Positions 17,915-24,530 of a stretch of 64,000 nt of DNA are shown here, piece after piece (the stretch's first letter is position 1; each line of letters begins with the position of its first letter). The notes below the pieces were generated by a model, which saw only the letters and a list, made by a program, of their open reading frames with translations, was not told the DNA's origin and did no database searches. Source of the stretch: Sandaracinaceae bacterium (lineage in GTDB: Bacteria; Myxococcota_A; Polyangia; Polyangiales; Sandaracinaceae); the NCBI GenBank assembly GCA_020633195.1, contig JACKEC010000034.1:1-64000 (forward strand), given 5' to 3'. The position numbers and the translations under genes were made by a program.

Positions 17915-18528
17915 GGCGCCTCGCCGGTGGCCTCGATCGCGTCGTCGGCGAGGCCGGGCGGCTCGCGCAGGGCCCGGCCGTCGATCCGCGACAGGCACGG
18001 CGTGGCCTGGAAACGCCCGCCCACGCAGCTGCCCTCCGCGTCGGCGAAGCAGATCCGGACGGCGCCCTCGGCCACGTCGCCCTGCAGGGCGGTGAACGAG
18101 ACGCGCGCCACGCCGCGGTGCACCGCCTCGATCCCGTCCTCGCCCGGCCGCTCGTAGTGCACCTCGAGACCGCCCGTCTCGGTCGTCAGCTCCTCCACCT
18201 CGATCGCGGAGCGCTCCGGCGCGCGCAGCCACACCAGCGTGTCCGGCCGGGCCAGCGGGAGCCCGCACCGCTCGATGTGGCGGTCCGAGAAGAAGAGGTC
18301 CACCCGCTCGCGGCGCTCGCCGTGGGTGATGCGGTAGCGGACGTCGACGGCGGCGAAGGCCTCCCCGCCGATCTCGCCGGTCACGTGATCGGGCAGCTCC
18401 TCACCCTCGAGCCGGACGGTGTCGGGATCCGGGATCGGCGCCTCCGGAGCCGGCGCCCCGCACCCCACCCACGCGGCGCACGCGAGCGCGCCGGAGAGCA
18501 GGACGGAGGAGCGGGGTCGAGAGGACAT
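17911..18528 (-). CDS. Exported lipoprotein in the cytochrome cluster, unknown function
   Basis: A 205-residue exported protein with a hydrophobic signal and candidate lipid cysteines at 17 or 23. The mature part is acidic, beta-rich, has four or five Cys and no haem motif. It is the only gene of the cluster without a recognisable redox or membrane-barrel role. It is translationally coupled to the following cytochrome (ATGA) and starts seven bases after the ferredoxin stop, so it is likely part of the same complex, perhaps an assembly or tethering factor. That role is a guess. Confidence 0.7.
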   Translation of the reverse strand: MSSRPRSSVLLSGALACAAWVGCGAPAPEAPIPDPDTVRLEGEELPDHVTGEIGGEAFAAVDVRYRITHGERRERVDLFFSDRHIERCGLPLARPDTLVWLRAPERSAIEVEELTTETGGLEVHYERPGEDGIEAVHRGVARVSFTALQGDVAEGAVRICFADAEGSCVGGRFQATPCLSRIDGRALREPPGLADDAIEATGEAP

Positions 18529-18535
18529 CGCCGAA

Positions 18536-19465
18536 TCACCCGAAGTAATAGAAGAAGCGCGGGAGCGTCCCGAGCTCCTCCTTGAGCACGTAGACCTGCT
18601 GCGTCTCGAGGATGAACCGCACCTCGGACGTCGGATCGTTGAGGTTGCCGAACTTCCGCGCGCCCACCGGGCAGGCCTCCTGGCAGGCGGGGAGCAAGCC
18701 GCGGCGGGTCCGATGGAGGCAGAAGTGGCACTTCTCCATCACGCCGCGCGGCCGGACCCGGTTGCTGAGGAGGCCCTGATCCGGGTTGATGTCGCTGGGG
18801 CGGAGGTTGGGCTCGGAGAAGTTGAAGTGGCGCGCCTGATAGGGGCAGGCGGCCTGGCAGTACCGGCAGCCGATGCACCAGTCGTAGTCGATGACGACGA
18901 TGCCGTCGGCCTCTTGCCAGGTCGCGTCGACGGGGCAGGCGGACACGCACGGCGGATCCGCGCACTGCATGCACGAGACGGGCATGTACATCTTGCCCTC
19001 GCGCGGGACGGTGCCCTCGTAGTCGTGCTCGGCCTCCTCGAGGTCGAAGCTCCCGCGCTCGAGCTCGAGCACCCGGATGTAGTGCATCTCCGGGTCGCGC
19101 GGCGTGTTGTTCTCGGCCGCGCACGCGTACTCGCACTGCCGGCAGCCGGTGCAGGTGCTCAGGTCGAGCGCGTAGGCGAACTCGACCCCCGGGACCGGCG
19201 GCGGGTCCGAGATGTGCGCCCGCACGCCGTGCTCCTGGAGGGAGAGCGCCTCGAGCCGCGCGATGAGCTCGCGCTTGTCCTCGTCGGTGAGGCGCCGGTA
19301 GTGCTGGCGGAACAGGTCGGCGATCTCGGGGGTGTCGCACCCCGCCGTCGCCACGCCCGCGGCCACCGCGCCGGCCGCCGTGGCGAACGCGTTCATGAAC
19401 GTGCGCCGCCCGGTCTGGGGCTCGTCGCCGATCACGGGGAGCCGCCGCTTGCCGTCGTCGCTCAT
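18536..19465 (-). CDS. Tat-exported four-cluster [4Fe-4S] ferredoxin subunit (NrfC/DmsB type)
   Basis: A 309-residue NrfC/DmsB/HmcB-like electron-transfer subunit. Residues 20-26 (RRTFMNA) with the following hydrophobic stretch form a twin-arginine signal ending near AGC43, so it is exported folded and may be lipid-anchored. Four Cys groups provide sixteen ligands for four [4Fe-4S] clusters: CTGCRQCEYAC, CMQCADPPCVSACP, CIGCRYCQAACP, and a CHFC...CQEACP group. Such subunits sit on an NrfD-type quinol-interacting membrane protein, but none is adjacent; the only NrfD in the window is at 438-1688. The start is coupled to the tetrahaem gene stop (ATGA at 19462-19465). It likely links the quinone pool to the cytochromes. 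Confidence 0.92.
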   Translation of the reverse strand: MSDDGKRRLPVIGDEPQTGRRTFMNAFATAAGAVAAGVATAGCDTPEIADLFRQHYRRLTDEDKRELIARLEALSLQEHGVRAHISDPPPVPGVEFAYALDLSTCTGCRQCEYACAAENNTPRDPEMHYIRVLELERGSFDLEEAEHDYEGTVPREGKMYMPVSCMQCADPPCVSACPVDATWQEADGIVVIDYDWCIGCRYCQAACPYQARHFNFSEPNLRPSDINPDQGLLSNRVRPRGVMEKCHFCLHRTRRGLLPACQEACPVGARKFGNLNDPTSEVRFILETQQVYVLKEELGTLPRFFYYFG

Positions 19466-20004
19466 CGGGACCCTCCGGTGAGCCGCGGCTCGATGGTCGG
19501 GGGCGGCAGCGCCTCGAGGTGGATCCGGCTCGCCACGTGGGGGTCGTGGCAGCCGGTGCAGAGCTGGCGACGCGCCGTGCCCGCCCAGCCGCCGGTGATC
19601 GAGCCGTGGACCCCTGCCGACCAGTCGCGGTGCTTCTCCCCGTGGCACTGCCCGCAGATCTGGTCCGAGGCGTCGAACGAGACGCTGTCCCCATCCATCA
19701 TCCGGAGATGGTCGAGGTCGTCGAGGTCGTGGCAGCGGTCGCACCAGCGCACCGCCGGCCCGTGCTGGATGCGGCGCCCCGCGTGGAAGAGGCTCAGCTC
19801 CCGCGGCGTCGGGTTCGGGAGCCGCGCGTCGTGGCACTGCTCCCCGCAGGGGTAGGTGGCGATCGAGGGCGTCCGGGCGACGATCTCGACCGTGCGATCG
19901 AGGCTCAGCTCGGCGTCACGACGCGCCGGCACCCGCTCGTGGCACGCCGAGGCGAACAGCGTGAGCACGACGGCCCAACCGAACGCACTCGAGGGGCGGC
20001 CCAT
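19462..20004 (-). CDS. Tetrahaem cytochrome lipoprotein (3 CXXCH + 1 CX3CH)
   Basis: A 180-residue small cytochrome, first gene of the cluster. Signal peptide with lipobox ASAC (Cys21); four haem motifs: CGEQCH (a CX3CH), CDRCH, CGQCH and CTGCH. I start it at ATG 20004 with AGGTG seven bases upstream; a GTG three codons earlier overlaps that site. It precedes the ferredoxin gene with an ATGA overlap, so these two are probably made together and may exchange electrons directly. The gap to the upstream exported-protein gene is only 46 bases, so the cluster promoter may lie further upstream. Confidence 0.85.
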   Translation of the reverse strand: MGRPSSAFGWAVVLTLFASACHERVPARRDAELSLDRTVEIVARTPSIATYPCGEQCHDARLPNPTPRELSLFHAGRRIQHGPAVRWCDRCHDLDDLDHLRMMDGDSVSFDASDQICGQCHGEKHRDWSAGVHGSITGGWAGTARRQLCTGCHDPHVASRIHLEALPPPTIEPRLTGGSR

Positions 20005-20050
20005 GAGCCGCACCTACACTCCGAGGACAAGCCCGCCACCAAAAGGTGAT

Positions 20051-20527
20051 TCAGAGTTGGCAGCCGCCGGAGCTGCCGAGGGCGCCGTCGATGATGTTGA
20101 CGACGGCGCGGACCGGCTCGGGGATCCGGCCCGCGTACTCGCGGCGGGCGATCCCGGCCGGGGAGCGGAAGATCATGCGCATCCGCGTGTGGCCGTCGGC
20201 GGTCTCGGCCGGAGGCGCGGACGACGGCCCGATGACCGCGAGGCCGGCCCGGAGGCTCATCAGGCCCGGGATCCCGAGCTGGCCGGAGACGATATGGGTG
20301 CGGCGGTCGTCGTACTGGCGCCACCCCCGCACCTGCCCGTCGTCGGACACGGTGCGGACGCAGTACCAGCCGTCGTAGGGCGCCGTGAAGTACTGCACGC
20401 GCACGATCTGGTCGCGCCGAAGGCTCCCGCGCCCCCAGGCCGTCGGGGGCTGCGCCACGGCCAGGCTCGCGATCATCACCGCGACGCCCACGAGCGCCGC
20501 TCCCACCCACGTCTTCTTCTTCATCAT
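20051..20527 (-). CDS. Exported protein of unknown function
   Basis: A 158-residue protein with a standard Sec signal (MMKKKTWVGAALVGVAV..., cleaved near AVA-QP). The mature part is about 130 residues, basic, with two Cys and several Trp/Tyr (FTAPYDGWYCVRTVS), compatible with a small beta fold. Two adjacent ATGs (20527, 20524) are preceded by AGAGG and GGAG. No family recognised. It ends 46 bases before the tetrahaem gene on the same strand and may belong to the same transcript. Confidence 0.65.
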   Translation of the reverse strand: MMKKKTWVGAALVGVAVMIASLAVAQPPTAWGRGSLRRDQIVRVQYFTAPYDGWYCVRTVSDDGQVRGWRQYDDRRTHIVSGQLGIPGLMSLRAGLAVIGPSSAPPAETADGHTRMRMIFRSPAGIARREYAGRIPEPVRAVVNIIDGALGSSGGCQL

Positions 20528-20592
20528 CTCCAGCCTCTCCCCTGCCCGAGCCCACACCCGCGCAGCCTACCCTACGCCCCGCCGTCCCCGCT

Positions 20593-21039
20593 TCACCCCC
20601 GCGGCGTGCATCCGGGCGGCGGACCGCCCGCGCAGTCGCAGTCGCAGGGCTCGGCCTCGGGGCCATCCTCGACCGCCGTCCGGCCCGATCCTCGGCACGC
20701 GCAGTAGCAGGACGCGTCGCGCCACGAGCATCCCGTCCGCGCGTCACAGCGGTCCTGGTCTTCGCGGAGCTGGCGCAGCCCGACCTCGCAGTTGCCCGCC
20801 GCGGGCCGGCAGACGTAGCGGCTCGAGGCTCGCCCGGCCGGCGCGGCGAGGGTGCACACCACGGAGTGGAGGCAGGCCTCTCGGGAGAGCGTCTCGCAGG
20901 GCGCGTCGCCCGGATCGAGCACCTCGGCCGGCGGCTCGGGGGCCTCGCTCGGCCGCGGCGCGGGCCCCGGCCCGACCTCGACGGTCTCGCAGGCCGCCAG
21001 GAGCCAGAGCGCCACCAGGATCGCGATGCCTCCCCTCAC
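20593..21039 (-). CDS. Cys-rich small lipoprotein
   Basis: A 148-residue lipoprotein (lipobox LAAC, Cys17) with a Pro/Glu-rich linker and about 14 further Cys in the mature part, including a CYCAC and a CDCDC group. The GTG start at 21039 forms a GTGA overlap with the stop of the APH-like gene, which fixes it. Dense Cys without haem or zinc-ribbon spacing suggests disulfide-rich surface protein. Function unknown. Confidence 0.65.
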   Translation of the reverse strand: MRGGIAILVALWLLAACETVEVGPGPAPRPSEAPEPPAEVLDPGDAPCETLSREACLHSVVCTLAAPAGRASSRYVCRPAAGNCEVGLRQLREDQDRCDARTGCSWRDASCYCACRGSGRTAVEDGPEAEPCDCDCAGGPPPGCTPRG

Positions 21040-21845
21040 TCCGTGTCCCCCGTCACGTGCCCCAAATAGATCGCGCTCAGCCGCGCGAGGTCCGGGGCGC
21101 CCAGCTGCTCGGCAGCATCGGCCAGGACCACGCCGTAGTACAGCGCGAGGAAGCGGGCACGCACTTGGGTCGCGTCGTCGATCGGCCCGTAGACGTCGAA
21201 GAACGCGGGGCGGGCCGGGGGCGGGAGCCAGCCCAGCACCACCGACAGATCGAGCGCGACGTCGCCGAGCTGCACGTCGCCCCAGTCGAGGATCCCCGTC
21301 AGCGCGCCGGCGTCGTCGACGAGCAGGTGCCGGGGATAGAGGTCGCCGTGGATCCACCGCGGCTCGGCCGGCGGCGGCGCCTCGAGCGACTCCGCGAGGG
21401 CGCGGTACCGAGCCGGGAAGCGGGTCATCGCCAGCGACCGCACCGTCTTGCCGACCCGCGGCGGAGTTCCGTCGACGCCGTCGAGGCGAAGATCGTGGAG
21501 CTGTCGCAGGCAGGCGCCCAGCGTCGCGGCGACGCCCTCGAGGTCGACCCGCGCGGCGATGGACGCGGGCGTCCCCGGTAGGAGCCGGTAGCCGGCGAAC
21601 GGCGCGGGATCGACGAAGCGCGGTACCGGGACCTCGACGGGCAGGGGCGGCAGCCGCGGTAGCACCGCGAGCTCGCGGCGCAGGAACCAGGCGCGAGCCT
21701 CGTCGCGAGGGAACCGGAACACCCACGCGCCGTCGACGAGGAAGGCGGCGTTGTCGAGCCCCTCCCCGAACGGCTCGACGGTCGGGTCCTCGAAGTCGCC
21801 CGGGAACGACGCCTGGATGCGTCGCTTCGCCTCCCCCGCCTGCAC
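21036..21845 (-). CDS. APH-family phosphotransferase (kinase-like fold)
   Basis: A 269-residue aminoglycoside-phosphotransferase/choline-kinase-fold protein. The catalytic Brenner motif is WIHGDLYPRHLLVD (residues 164-177), with catalytic Asp168; the usual metal-binding Asn five residues later is His173. The second metal site is the LDWGD motif with Asp187. The nucleotide-binding N-lobe is short. The start is a GTG at 21845, close to a divergent gene. Families with this fold phosphorylate sugars, choline, amino acids or antibiotics; nothing here marks a resistance enzyme. The Asn-to-His change may alter metal binding. Confidence 0.75.
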   Translation of the reverse strand: MQAGEAKRRIQASFPGDFEDPTVEPFGEGLDNAAFLVDGAWVFRFPRDEARAWFLRRELAVLPRLPPLPVEVPVPRFVDPAPFAGYRLLPGTPASIAARVDLEGVAATLGACLRQLHDLRLDGVDGTPPRVGKTVRSLAMTRFPARYRALAESLEAPPPAEPRWIHGDLYPRHLLVDDAGALTGILDWGDVQLGDVALDLSVVLGWLPPPARPAFFDVYGPIDDATQVRARFLALYYGVVLADAAEQLGAPDLARLSAIYLGHVTGDTE

Positions 21846-21858
21846 GCCGTCTCGATGC

Positions 21859-21864
21859 TATGCT
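21859..21864 (+). promoter_or_regulatory. Candidate -10 element (TATGCT) of a leaderless transcript
   Basis: TATGCT lies eight bases before the ATG at 21873, with no Shine-Dalgarno between, the geometry expected when transcription starts at or next to the start codon. Confidence 0.4.
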
Positions 21865-21872
21865 GGCGACGC

Positions 21873-22298
21873 ATGGGGAGGAAGCGGAAGACCGGCACGC
21901 CGGACGCGACGATGCAGCTCGACGCCGTCGTCGACGACCTCGAGGAGATCGCGGCGCCCGATCTGATGCAGGTGCACGCGATGAGCGCCCCGCCGCCGCT
22001 GCCGCCGAAGAAGGCCGGCGCGAGCGCCTGGCTCGTGGGCGGCGCCGTCGTGGTGATCGCCGCGGCCGCCGCGGTGGGGATCGGGCTCGCGCTGCGCTCG
22101 ATGCGGCCCGGACCGGCTCCGACCCCTGCGGCCGCGTCCGAGCCGGCGCCCGCGGCGCCCGAGCCGGCCCCCGAGGTGGTGGCCGAGGAGCCCGCCGAGG
22201 AGCCCACCGAGGCCGCGGGCCCGACGGTGCAGATGGAGGAATTCGTCTTCGACGACGAGGAGCCGGCCGCCGAGGAGGCCCCGACACCGTCCGAGTGA
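21873..22298 (+). CDS. Single-pass membrane protein with Pro/Ala/Glu-rich tail
   Basis: A 141-residue protein of unknown function: basic start (MGRKRK), an acidic region of about 35 residues, one membrane helix (residues about 52-74, AWLVGGAVVVIAAAAAVGIG), then a tail rich in Ala, Pro and Glu ending EEAPTPSE. The tail would reach into the periplasm. The ATG at 21873 is preferred over an ATG six codons upstream because of the TATGCT element overlapping the latter. Divergent from the APH-like gene. Confidence 0.6.
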   Translation: MGRKRKTGTPDATMQLDAVVDDLEEIAAPDLMQVHAMSAPPPLPPKKAGASAWLVGGAVVVIAAAAAVGIGLALRSMRPGPAPTPAAASEPAPAAPEPAPEVVAEEPAEEPTEAAGPTVQMEEFVFDDEEPAAEEAPTPSE

Positions 22299-22317
22299 CG
22301 AGGGCGGGCGCGGCTGT

Positions 22318-22323
22318 TAGCGT
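22318..22323 (+). promoter_or_regulatory. Candidate -10 element (TAGCGT) of a leaderless transcript
   Basis: TAGCGT is placed eight bases before the ATG at 22332, with no ribosome site between; same geometry as at 21859. Confidence 0.4.
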
Positions 22324-22331
22324 CCGCCGCC

Positions 22332-24344
22332 ATGACCAAGCGCCTCCTCCTCGCCGCCCTCCTGGGCTCGGCTCTGCTCCTGCCCGCGTGCAGCGAGTGC
22401 AACTCCTCCGACGCCGACGACTCGCCCACCGCGACGAGCACGCCGGAGGACCCGACCCCGGCCGAGGCGCCCGCCTACGACGGGCTCGAGCGGCTCCGGT
22501 TCAACCAGCTCGCCGTGCAAACGAACACCCCCGTGTTCTGGGCGAGCGACGCCGACGAGGACGGGGCCATCGACGCGGACGAGGTGCGGCAGCTGCTGTT
22601 CTACCCGGAGTCGGAGCCCTTCGTCGCCGACGGCGCGCTCACCGATCACTTTCGGGAGACCTACGAGGCGCTCGTCGCCGCCAACGGCGCCACCGCGCCG
22701 ACCGACCCGCGCCTCGCCGCGGTCGTCGAGGAGCTGTCGACCACCGCGCCGACCCTGGTCGAGACGGACCTGTCGGACCTGCCCGCGGACCACCAGGCGT
22801 TCGCGGATCACATGCTCCGGGTGGCCGACATGATCGACGGCCTCTACGCGCGGCAGGTGGGGATGACCCGGCTCCAGGACCAGGTCGCCGACGACGACGC
22901 GAGCCGCAGCCTGTTCCGGCGCAACTGGGGGCCCGCGTGTCGCGGCGCCACCACCGAGCGCAACGAGGCTTGCTCGGCCATCGTCGGCGCGCCGCGGGAG
23001 CCGGTCGACGTCTACCCGATCGAGATGCAGAGCAGCGACGGCTTCTGCGCGACGCTCGAGGCGCGGGACGACTCGAGCGCGCTGCTCACGCCGTTCACCG
23101 TCGTGCGCGAGGCCGAGGGCGCGCTGCGCGCGGTGCCCTACACCGAGGCGTACGCGAACCAGATGGGCCCGGTCGCGACCGAGCTGCGCGCCGCCGCCGA
23201 CGCGCTGACCGACAGCGCCGAGGAGCCGCTCCGCACGTACCTGCGCGCGGCGGCGCAGGCGTTCCAGGACAACGACTGGAACCCCGCCGACGAGGCGTGG
23301 GCCGCGATGAACGTGCGCAACAGCCGCTGGTACGTCCGCGTCGCGCCCGACGAGGTCTACTGGGATCCGTGCAGCCAGAAGGCCGGCTTCCACATGACCT
23401 TCGCGCTCATCAACCAGGGGTCGCTGGTCTGGCAGGACCGCCTCACCCCGCTCCAGCAGCGCATGGAAGCGTCCATCGCGGAGCTGAGCGACGCCTACGA
23501 GCCGCGCGACGTGAGCTTCCACCTCCCCGACTTCATCGACATCGTCACGAACTCCGGCGACGACCGCGACGCGTTCGGAGCGACCATCGGTCAGTCGCTG
23601 CCGAACTGGGGCCCCGTCTCCGAGGAGGGCCGCGGCCGGACCGTCGCGATGACGAACCTCTACACCGACCCCGACAGCGCGGCGCGCCGCCGCAGCCTCG
23701 CGGAGAGCATCTTCACCGAGGCCACCCTCGCCCACTACTCCGATGACGCCGAGCCCGGCCTGCTGTCCACGATCCTCCACGAGGCGACGCACAACCTCGG
23801 CCCGTCCCACGAGTACCGCACGAACGGGCAGACCGACGACGAGGCGTTCGGCGGCGGCCTCGCGTCGATGCTCGAGGAGCTCAAGGCCCAGAGCGGCGCG
23901 CTCTTCTACACGGCGATGCTCCGCGAGGAGGGGATCATCACCGAGGACCGTCAGAACGAGACGTACCTCGACTCGATCGTCTGGGCGATGGGCCACATCT
24001 CGCGCGGGATGTACACGCCGACTGGACAGCGCAAGGCGTATTCACAGCTCGCGGCGGTCCAGGTCGGCTTCCTCATGGACGCCGGCGTGCTCACCTGGGA
24101 CGCCGAGGCGATGGCCGCGAACGGCACCGACCACGGCGCCTTCAGCCTGGACTACGCGCGCTTCCCGGCGGCCGCCCGCGACCTGATGACGCTCGTCATG
24201 GGCATCAAGGCGACCGGCAACCGCGCCGAGGCCGAGCGCGTCGCGGCGCGCTTCGTCGACGGCGACGTGGTCCCCCAGGCCACCATCGTGGAGCGCTGGA
24301 ACCGCTCCCCGCGCGCCACCTTCGTGTACGCCATCCGGCGCTGA
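22332..24344 (+). CDS. Predicted zinc metallopeptidase-like lipoprotein (HExxH; DPP III-like arrangement)
   Basis: A 670-residue lipoprotein (signal MTKRLLLAALLGSALLLPAC, Cys20). Near residue 73 DADEDGAIDADE looks like a calcium-binding EF-hand loop. A zinc-peptidase signature HEATH occupies residues 483-487, and a second acidic motif EELKAQ follows at 515-520, about 30 residues on. In M49 dipeptidyl peptidase III a His-Glu motif is likewise followed by an EExxAE/D motif that supplies the third zinc ligand, but there the first motif is HExxxH and the spacing larger. I therefore call it DPP III-like only by arrangement. It would act outside the cytoplasm. No close neighbour suggests a substrate. 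Confidence 0.6.
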   Translation: MTKRLLLAALLGSALLLPACSECNSSDADDSPTATSTPEDPTPAEAPAYDGLERLRFNQLAVQTNTPVFWASDADEDGAIDADEVRQLLFYPESEPFVADGALTDHFRETYEALVAANGATAPTDPRLAAVVEELSTTAPTLVETDLSDLPADHQAFADHMLRVADMIDGLYARQVGMTRLQDQVADDDASRSLFRRNWGPACRGATTERNEACSAIVGAPREPVDVYPIEMQSSDGFCATLEARDDSSALLTPFTVVREAEGALRAVPYTEAYANQMGPVATELRAAADALTDSAEEPLRTYLRAAAQAFQDNDWNPADEAWAAMNVRNSRWYVRVAPDEVYWDPCSQKAGFHMTFALINQGSLVWQDRLTPLQQRMEASIAELSDAYEPRDVSFHLPDFIDIVTNSGDDRDAFGATIGQSLPNWGPVSEEGRGRTVAMTNLYTDPDSAARRRSLAESIFTEATLAHYSDDAEPGLLSTILHEATHNLGPSHEYRTNGQTDDEAFGGGLASMLEELKAQSGALFYTAMLREEGIITEDRQNETYLDSIVWAMGHISRGMYTPTGQRKAYSQLAAVQVGFLMDAGVLTWDAEAMAANGTDHGAFSLDYARFPAAARDLMTLVMGIKATGNRAEAERVAARFVDGDVVPQATIVERWNRSPRATFVYAIRR

Positions 24345-24399
24345 TCGCGCGCCGCCGCACGACCGGCGCTCCTTCGCCCAACGCTCGGGGCGCCGCCCA

Positions 24400-24413
24400 A
24401 GCCCGAGCGGGCT
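24400..24413. terminator. Small hairpin after the metallopeptidase gene
   Basis: A perfect 6-base stem (AGCCCG / CGGGCT) with a two-base loop lies 55 bases after the stop. No T run follows, so it is at best a weak terminator. The rest of the 186-base gap shows nothing else. Confidence 0.25.
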
Positions 24414-24530
24414 CGCTGGAGCGGCCAGATCCTGGACGACTCGGCCCCGGAGGGGACCGAGCCTGCTGCCTCGACGCCGCACTCGAGGACCTCGGCGCGC
24501 CAGGCACGCGGCCTGCACAGGGGCCCGCTC

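Noticed and set aside
6494..20004. Cluster as a canonical MtrCAB locus
   Set aside because: Only the decahaem protein is OmcA/MtrC-like. No MtrA-sized decahaem periplasmic protein sits next to an MtrB-like barrel, and five additional cytochromes are present.
20005..20050. Sigma-54 promoter before the tetrahaem gene
   Set aside because: A TGG...TTG pattern exists, but the GG-N10-GC spacing fails at the second element.
21036..21845. Aminoglycoside resistance gene
   Set aside because: Only the general kinase-like fold is seen, with an altered metal site and no resistance-specific motif.
22332..24344. Firm assignment to peptidase family M49
   Set aside because: The first motif is HExxH rather than HExxxH and the distance to the second motif is too short.
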